This document shows, one piece after another, positions 54,401 through 63,400 of a stretch of DNA of 64,000 nt (within the stretch, counting starts at the first letter, position 1; each line of letters begins with the position of its first letter). Source of the stretch: Panopea generosa. Its lineage: Eukaryota > Mollusca > Bivalvia > Adapedonta > Hiatellidae. Made by a program: the position numbers and the translations under genes. The stretch lies in the NCBI GenBank assembly GCA_029582155.1, contig CM055896.1, positions 4,308,616-4,372,615 of the forward strand, written 5' to 3'. The notes beneath the pieces were generated by a model, which searched no databases, was not told where the DNA came from, and saw nothing but the letters and a program-made list of their open reading frames with translations.

Positions 54401-57400
54401 TCTTTTAAGATATTCTGTTCATATTTTGTATGCATTAAATTTGCTTTTATCAAATGGAAGCTTGGGATTGCTTTTAAGGTCAGTGGCCTCAATGTCAAGG
54501 TCACTGTAACTATAAATAAAAAAGTTGATTCTGATCAATAATGTGATTTCCTGCTGATATTTTATAGGTAAATTGCTTTTGAGGTCATTTTCTGGAAAGA
54601 ATAACAATTATATAATCCCTGCTAAGCATTAAAAAACAATCAGATTGTGTCAGAAGAGCGCAACAGGGCCATGAAGTTCTTGTTAGCATTTGGAATGTCC
54701 ATACTGTCAGTGACATGTTTTTGTTTGATGCTTTGTGTTATCACATGACTTTTTAAGTGTCTATAGTTGATAAAATTCTTGTTAATAATATACTTGTTTT
54801 CAATGAATCTTAACTTATTTTCACTTAGATTCTACACTCTATGTGTCCGCCTCAATATATATCTTCACATAGAATGAGAATTAAGTGTTTGCATGACCTC
54901 ATTTTTAGGAGCATGACCCATGTGATGTCATAAATATGTTTTGTAGGTTTAAGTAGACTGTTTGTGTGTGGAATGATAGAATAGCAAATGTTGGCTTGCT
55001 GTTAACTATTTATTGTCAAAAGGTTTTTGTAAATATTCAATGAATTTAATCACAGTCATATCGTATATATGAGTTACTTTGGAATGAAAGAATAGTAACA
55101 AGCCAAAATTTAACTGAAAATAGTGTACAGTCATACAAGGGAGATAATTGGAATGATAAAATAGTAATAATATTTGCTTGCTTTAAGGAATGAATGCCAA
55201 ATAAGTTTTCCAAATTGCACAGCCATGTAAGGTAATACTTTGGAATGATAAAATAGTATCAATATTTGCTTGCTTTTAACAATAATAAGTCAAAAGTTAA
55301 CCGAAAATCAGCTTTGAAAGTAACACAGTCATATTTAGAATGATAAAATAATAACAATATTGGCTTGCTTTTAATGATTACAAGTCCAAAGGTAACTGAA
55401 AATCAGTTTTGAAAGTTACACAGTCATATTTGGAATGATAAAATTGTAACAATATTGGCTTGCTTTTAACGATTATAAGTCGAAAGGTAACAGAAAATCA
55501 GCTTTGAAAGTTACATAGTCATGTACAGGCAATACTTAAGAATAATAAAATAGAAGTAATATTGGCTTGCTTTTAACAATTACAAGTCAAAATCAGCTTT
55601 GAAAATTTCACAGTCATGTACAGATAAAACTTTGGAATGATAAAATAGTAGCAATATTTGTTTGCTTTTTATAATTAACTGATAAAAGGTAAATGAAAAT
55701 CAGAATGTCATATACAGGTAATCAATACTTTGGAATGATAAAATGTTATGATATTGGCTTGCTTTTATTTATTACAAGCCAAATTTAACTTAAAATCAAC
55801 TTTGAAAATTACAATCATATACAGGTAATACTTTAGATGATAAAATATGGCAATACCAATTAAAGTGGCTTGCTTTTAACGATTAAATGCCAAAAGCTTA
55901 ATGAAAAAAAACAGCTTTGATAAATACATGGGTCATATAGGGGCATTACTGATGTATGCTTCATATATACAGAAGTGTATTTGATAATATATATAATTTA
56001 TATATAGATATAATATATAATAAATATTATATGATAAATATTATGTATAATAAAAATATAATTATATGATTATAAAAAAGAAGTCATATTAAATCAGAAA
56101 CTGCTTAAAATTAAAACTGTAATATTTAATTATTTATTTTTTTAAAAAAGGTAAAGTATAGCTACCAAGAGTTCTACATTTTCTCCAGTAACTGCTTAGT
56201 AGGTATTTATTGTAATACATGTAGTAATAATAAAAGTAAAAAAAAAAGGAGTACATCACTTACTAATTAGACATTCTAATGGATTTTTATTTGTGAAGTG
56301 AAATTAGAAAATATTTGTGCTTTTAGTACAAAAAAAATCAGAACCATTTAAAAGAGACATTGAAACAATAAATGTTTTAAGATATTAATCTTTGAATGGA
56401 TCAATGGCTGACTCAAAGTTTTTGTATAAATTTGCATAAATTTGCATATTAAGTTATACCTGTTAGTACACATATTAGTTTTTGCTTGTAAATGTTAACA
56501 TTTGTGCATCAGTTATTTTCAACAGTTTGTATTAATGTTAAGTTTTGTAGAACTTCCTGTTACGACACACTAATTTAATTTTAAACTTTTTATGTGTTTT
56601 AGAACTGTTTATGTTGTATGTGTTGCATGATGGATGTTGTTGTACTTCCTGTTGTTTTCAGACAGTTCCAGCTTGTCATCAGCCGCTTCCTCCGTCAGCG
56701 GGTGTGATTCTCCAAGCGTATTTTTCCCATCTACCCCAGCTAAATCCTTCACCTCATCCCCTACCCTGCATACGCATTCTGCACTCCCTGACCTTGATCA
56801 CCAAGGTCACCATCGTCGTGGGTCGTCCGGTGACAAGACTAAGATTCAGATAAGTCCAGAGTTCAGAAATGAGTTGGCAGACATGCACACTGCCAGCAAA
56901 CAGAAAGGTGTGTAACACACCACAGGGAGTATACACATTGCTTTGTCACTAGATTGATATTATAAATATATGTAAAAACAAAACAACTCAAAACAGTGTT
57001 ATTTTGTTGCTTCAGCATAACCATAAAAAAAATCTTTTTTTTTTAAATTTTTGATTACAGTGGCAATAAAATTTTTATTAAATAGAATTATAAACTAATT
57101 TATTTAAGCTTGATTGCGATGAAAACTCAGAGCTTTTATCAACCGCTCTCAAGTCCGCTTCCTGGATAGAACGAGTACTGAGTGTTGTTTTATGAGAGGC
57201 ATTGGGTCAACCAGGGGAACAAATATGCAACAGGCATTTGTGGCCAATACTCTATCGATCAATACTATTGATGGCCATTATATGGTTATGTTGTATAAAA
57301 AGAATAACATTGTTTTGAGGTGTTGTTTTTTTTTTCGTTTTTTTTTTACATATATTTATAATATATTGACGAAGCAACATGTATACTCCCTGTGTAGCGC

Positions 57401-60400
57401 ACGAGCATATTGCACAACTTGTGGAATTTTGCTGTTGTTTTTGTTGCTTGTTTTTACAAAATTATTATTTTTCAGATTTGCAAGAGGTAATTTTCTTCAG
57501 ATTGTAATCAGCATTCATAGACATGATTAACATTGTCATTGTAATAATTATGTCCTGCCTCTCAAATTTGAGTTGAATAATTAATAACAATATATAAAAG
57601 GAACATTTCCTCGAGTTTACAGTGATCAGCTGACAGAGGTTATTCCTGTACCGTAAACTCTATTAAAACTACATTTTTTTTTATACTTGGAAAACAGAAA
57701 AATATGCTTTTTCATTGATAAAATTAAATGACTTAAAAATACTTAAACAGGATATGTTGGTAAAATAAACAGAGTTAACTTATATTATGATGCCTTAACT
57801 AGGGATTTTATGGTATATGATGAAACAAGTGTCCTTTTTTATACATGTACCGCAACAGTTCGTTGAAAAATAGCAATTTATTTTAGGTAAAAAGTCCATT
57901 TTATAACTAAGAAATGATTCTATCATTGTTTTAACTCATTCTTACAATGAAATTATGAAATTCTAAGGACTGATTAATAATCAACATCCTAGCATACAGT
58001 TGAATGTTTAATAATAATCACAATTTATTGGTTTCCCAGTCAAATGGTTTCTAGCATTTCAATTGTCTTAAAAAAAACAAACAACACAGTTCCTTTCCAA
58101 ATGATACTGATAGCATTTTGTCTTAACCCTTTACTCCATAGATACGCGTTTTCCCACACCAATCACAGAAGGCCTTTGAAAACAGTGCAGGAAGAGTTCA
58201 GATTGCTCGTAACGAGCAATCTGAACTCTTCCTGCACTGTTTTCCACTCTACCAGTTAATATAAACATAATTCACCCAATAATTCAAAAGCCTTCTATAT
58301 TAGGTGTCCAAAGGCGTCTTTATTAGAGGTGTCCAAAGGCATCTATATTAGAGGTGTCCATAGGCGTCTATACGAAGTAAAGGGTTAAGGAGTAAATGGT
58401 TAACTGGTTTAAGTTGTGGTTAAATAATGAGAGTAATATAACATTTAAATTACATTGCTATATCATGAACCCATATCAGGGCTTTTCCTGTACATTCGGA
58501 AGAGGCCCAAGCTTTCAAGATTGGGGAAAAACAGCACGATTGAGGGAAAATTGGGATTATTTTTTTTTAAAGCTTTAGCAAACTGGAAAATAAAACATAA
58601 CATTGTTAATATAATGTTCTAACCTTTAATTATCAGTTATTACAATAATAGTTCATAACCAGTCTTTTTTATCAAGGTTACTGACCTTTATACTATTTTA
58701 TACCAAGTCTGGTTTCATTAAAAAAAAAAGAAGAATTCACTAACTGAAAGTTCTTGTTATTATTATTAACAACTAGCTCTTTGATTTTCACAATTCAACA
58801 AAAAGGTGAAAACAACATGAATTTTATTGATGCGAGTAATAGATTATTACATGGATGACATTGATCTACAATTCACAGATACTTTTTAAACCAAAATATT
58901 TCAAACATTTCCAAAGAGTTTATCCACTTGTGCACCTTGCTGTTGTTTACCTCATCCATATTGTATTAACCCTTTACTCCATAGATTCCCACACCAATCA
59001 CAGGAGGCCTTTGAAAACAGTGCAGGAAGAGTTCAGATTGCCAGTGATGAGCAATCTGAACACTTCCTGCACTGTTTTCCACTCTGTCAGTTAATATAAA
59101 CATAATTCACCCAATAATTCAAAAGCCTTCTATATTAGAGGTGTCCAAAGTCGTCTATATTAGGGGTGTCCAAAGGCGTCTATATTAGAGTTGTCCAAAG
59201 GCGTCTATATTAAAGGTGTCCAAAGGCGTCTATATTAGAGGTGTCCAAAGGCATCTATGTTAGAGGTGTCCAAAGGCATCTTTATTAGAGGTGTCCAAAG
59301 GCGTCTATATGAAGTAAAGGGTTAATTGCATGCTTAATAAAATAATGTGCAATACTTAACTGGATGCTGTCACATAATTTCTGATTCATGCAGGCTTCTG
59401 TTTCACCTACATATTAATAAAATATTCAACGTAAATTTGACTGATTATTTATCTAGTTTATAATCAATATCAGTGAACCCATGTTTTACTGGAACCAGTC
59501 TGAAATCATGATCACCTGGCTGCTTTTCGAAGATTAAAGTTTTTAAGTATATGTTGGGGGAAAACAGGAGCTAGATTATATTTCTGGAATCTGTAATTTA
59601 CTTGCAAACACTATGTTATGTAAAGCAAAAAATAAAACTGTAATTTGTAATAGTAAAAAGCCTTATCGAAAATGAAATGGATTTCAGATATACACAATGC
59701 AAATCCTTTTATTATTCAAATACATGTATTTTATAATGGCCCCTTATGTATTGTAGGAGCATCCGCACCTCAGTCCCCTATCGATGCCCACCATGGCAAC
59801 CCCGACATGCTGTCAGGTACCGGTACATCCCAGCAGGTTCCTATAACTGGCACACCCCATGGGTCTACCGTCAGTCCTGGTGCAACTCCCACCACACAAA
59901 GTCGTTCCAAAGCCACACCATCTCTGATGCGCCGGAATAGTCAGTCTTCTTCCCGGCACACTTCTACAAGGTCGTCTGGAGAACGCAAGACGGCGGGATG
60001 GCAGACACTGGTACTGTATGCTGTCAATGTGTCACAGCTGGACGTCAATGTCAACATGAGTAACGTCATGGGTAACACTGTGTAAGTCATTAAAGATACA
60101 CGCTTAGTGTGTTTATCGTGAAATATAAAACAAGAATTTATACCCATTCTGTTCCTATGAATTTTAATCAAAGCCTGTTTGAAAAGAGCTGAGAACTCTG
60201 AAGTTTCATTTCTGTTACTGTGATTCTATAGACTTTTTGTGGCTGAGTGGTTGAATGTATTCTCAAGATCATTTACATCTTGCTGTTGAGATCATGGGTT
60301 TAAGACCAGTTTAGTACAAAAACATGTTGTGAGAAAGTTGCCAGCAAAGAAAGAAATGTGGTTTTTGAACTGTGATCCTGTACATGTATTTGACAGACTG

Positions 60401-63400
60401 AAGCTGTGATCCTGTACATGTATTTGACAGACTGAAGCTGTGATCCGGTACATGTATTTGACAGACTGAAGCTGTGATCCGGTACATGCATTTGGCAGAC
60501 TGAAGCTGTAATCCATTACATGCATTTGACAGACTGAAGCTGTGATCCGGTACATGTATTTGACAGACTGAAGCTGTGATCCGGTACAAGTATTTGACAG
60601 ACTGAAGCTGTGATCCGGTACAAGTATTTGACAGACTGAAGCTGTGATCCGGTACATGTATTTGACCGACTGAAGCTGTGATCCAGTAAATGTATTTGAC
60701 AGACTGAAGCTGTGATCCGGTACATGTATTTGACAGACTGAAGCTGTGATCCAGTACAAGTATTTGACAAACTGAAGCTGTGATCTGGTACATGTATTTG
60801 ACAGACTGAAGCTGTGATCCGGTAAATGTATTTGACAAACTGAAGCTGTGATCCGGTACATGTATTTGACAGACTGAAGCTGTGATCCGGTACAAGTATT
60901 TGACAAACTGAAGCTGTGATCCGGTACATGTATTTGACAGACCGAAGCTGTGATCCGGTACAAGTATTTGACAAACTGAAGCTGTGATCTGGTACATGTA
61001 TTTAACAGACTGAAGCTGTGATCCGGTAAATGTATTTGACAAACTGAAGCTGTGATCCGGTACATGTTTTTGACAAACTGAAGCTGTGATCTGGTACATG
61101 TATTTGACCGACTGAAGCTGTGATCGGGTACATGTATTTGACACTGAAACTGAGATCCAGCACATATATTGGTCAGTTTGAAACTGATCCAGTACATGTA
61201 CAGGTTTGACAAGCTGAAACTGTAAACCAATACATATATTTGTAATAATGTGAACCATTATTAAAAGGAGGAAATATTTTTTTAGCATTTTAGTCAGCAT
61301 TATATCTGATAATCTACAAAGTTCATTACTTTTCAAACACCCTTAGAGTGTTTGTGTAGCTTTAAAGAATTAACTGGGAATTCCCCCCTTTCAGTTGGAA
61401 CACACGTGAGATACAGAGCCAAGGTCGTCTGTGTTTAGACAGTACGGGTCACAAAGATTTGAAGATCTCCGTAGGACTGGGTGGCTCGCATTTTGACAGT
61501 AAGGGAGGTGTGATTGGTGGCAATGTGGACCTTCAGGACATATCAACATATTGTAAGTCAATTTAATAGCGGGATATAGAATGACTGAATTTTGATTTTA
61601 CAGAGTGCTAACATATAATGGTTATGTGACTCCAACAGGAAAGAAGATTCCAGGCACACTCTCCATAAACAAAAACAACAAATTATCAGATTGAACATAA
61701 AAGCAACACAGTTGTTGTTTTTTTTTAATGAAAACGCTTCAATGCAAAATTTAAATTATGCAAAAAATTTTATTTCTCAGATCCTGTTTATTTGAAGGAA
61801 TACAGTATTTGAAATGCAAATATTCAACCTATAGTAATTCATAGTATTGGTAGTACTGGTACCAGTACTACAAGTACTATACTATATATTCATATAAAAG
61901 TGGCTATTCACAATACTATCATTCACTCATATTATGTTTTTTTTCATTTTGTAGAGCCAGGCCTGATAAGCTCAGTTGATAGCACATCTGACTATCTATC
62001 CAGGGGTTGTGAGTTTGAATCCCCGTCTGGCCACAGTCTCCGTGATGATTGATAATCAACATTGCATCTCATTATCATTCATCTTTCACCACTGATTAAA
62101 GTGGGAAAATTATCAGCTACTTGCAGAGATGTTGTGTGCTGGAGTACTGGTTAACCTGCCAGGATCCCTTGAAACAATGGTTAGGTTAAACTGATCATCT
62201 GTTAGCCCTCGATGGCATAAAATTATGCTAAATATTCAATAAATCAATCAATCATCTTGTAGAGATAATGTTCCCATAAACTTTTATTAAATGTCCACCG
62301 GGTCACAACATTTTACAAAAGGGAGGCTATTATTGCAGACCGATATTTAATAACAAAAGTTTGCAAAACATTTTTCTATTTTATTCTTACCAGTGCAAAT
62401 GAAAAGTATGCTATCAATCGATAGAAACAGTGTTACAATGTGCATTCTATTGATTCATTGAAATTTTTAATGGATTAAACAGTGATAAATAGTTTATGTT
62501 GGTGAATTTGATTTTGTTTCAAAAAACATTTTAGGGTGAAAGTGTGATGTTTGTACGAATATTTAGCATTAATTTTTATGCCATCGAGGGCTAACAGACA
62601 ATCTGCTAACCTTACCACTCTTTCTTAGGTCCTTGAAGGTTGACTACCTAATACTTGAGCACACCCGGTCATATATAAGATCTCCACAAGTAAAAGATAA
62701 CTTTCCCACTTGAATCAGCGATGAAAGATGAATAACAAAGATACTTTAATAGGGAATGGTTTACATTCGTTTATTTATTCTCAATGTTACAGTTGAATGC
62801 AGTGAGGACCCCAAGCTTGGCATGGACCCTATACACCAGGCTAAGGTGTCAGTATATGCCCTGGAGGGTCGTGTGGACTACATGGGGTCAAGCGTCTTGA
62901 TGACACGACTGAGCACATTTAATCTGAGTCTGAGAGATGAATGGAAGATAGATAAGAGCCACGATGCAGATGCCCCATTAGCCACCACAAGGTATGTGGT
63001 ATAAGAGATCGAAACTCAACATACATGTATAGATTTTAGCTCTACTGTCAAAAGGCCAAAAGGTCTTATGTGATAGTGCATTGTTCATTGTCTGTCTAGG
63101 CCAGTTTTACTTGAACTTTACATGACTGTTTCACATGTACATGTATGTGAGGGATTATACACAAAAATGTTTTTATCTAAAAATCAAGATGGCCACCATT
63201 ACTAAAAATAATGAAATGAACCACCAAACAGATTCCGAAAGGGTAAAAAGGGAGTAGTGAATTGAAATTTATACAAATAAAGGGGCTAGTGTTTATAGGG
63301 ACCCTGTAAGAGGAGACAGTTGGATACAGAAAATTCTCATTTTCTCATATATTTATCTTGTATATAGTAAAAAAGATTTGGTTCAGTAAGGAGGATTGAA

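Noticed and set aside
60292-61336. Long - strand open frames (312 and 341 codons) as genes
   Set aside because: They consist of a 34-bp minisatellite read in rotating frames, with no non-repeat coding sequence.
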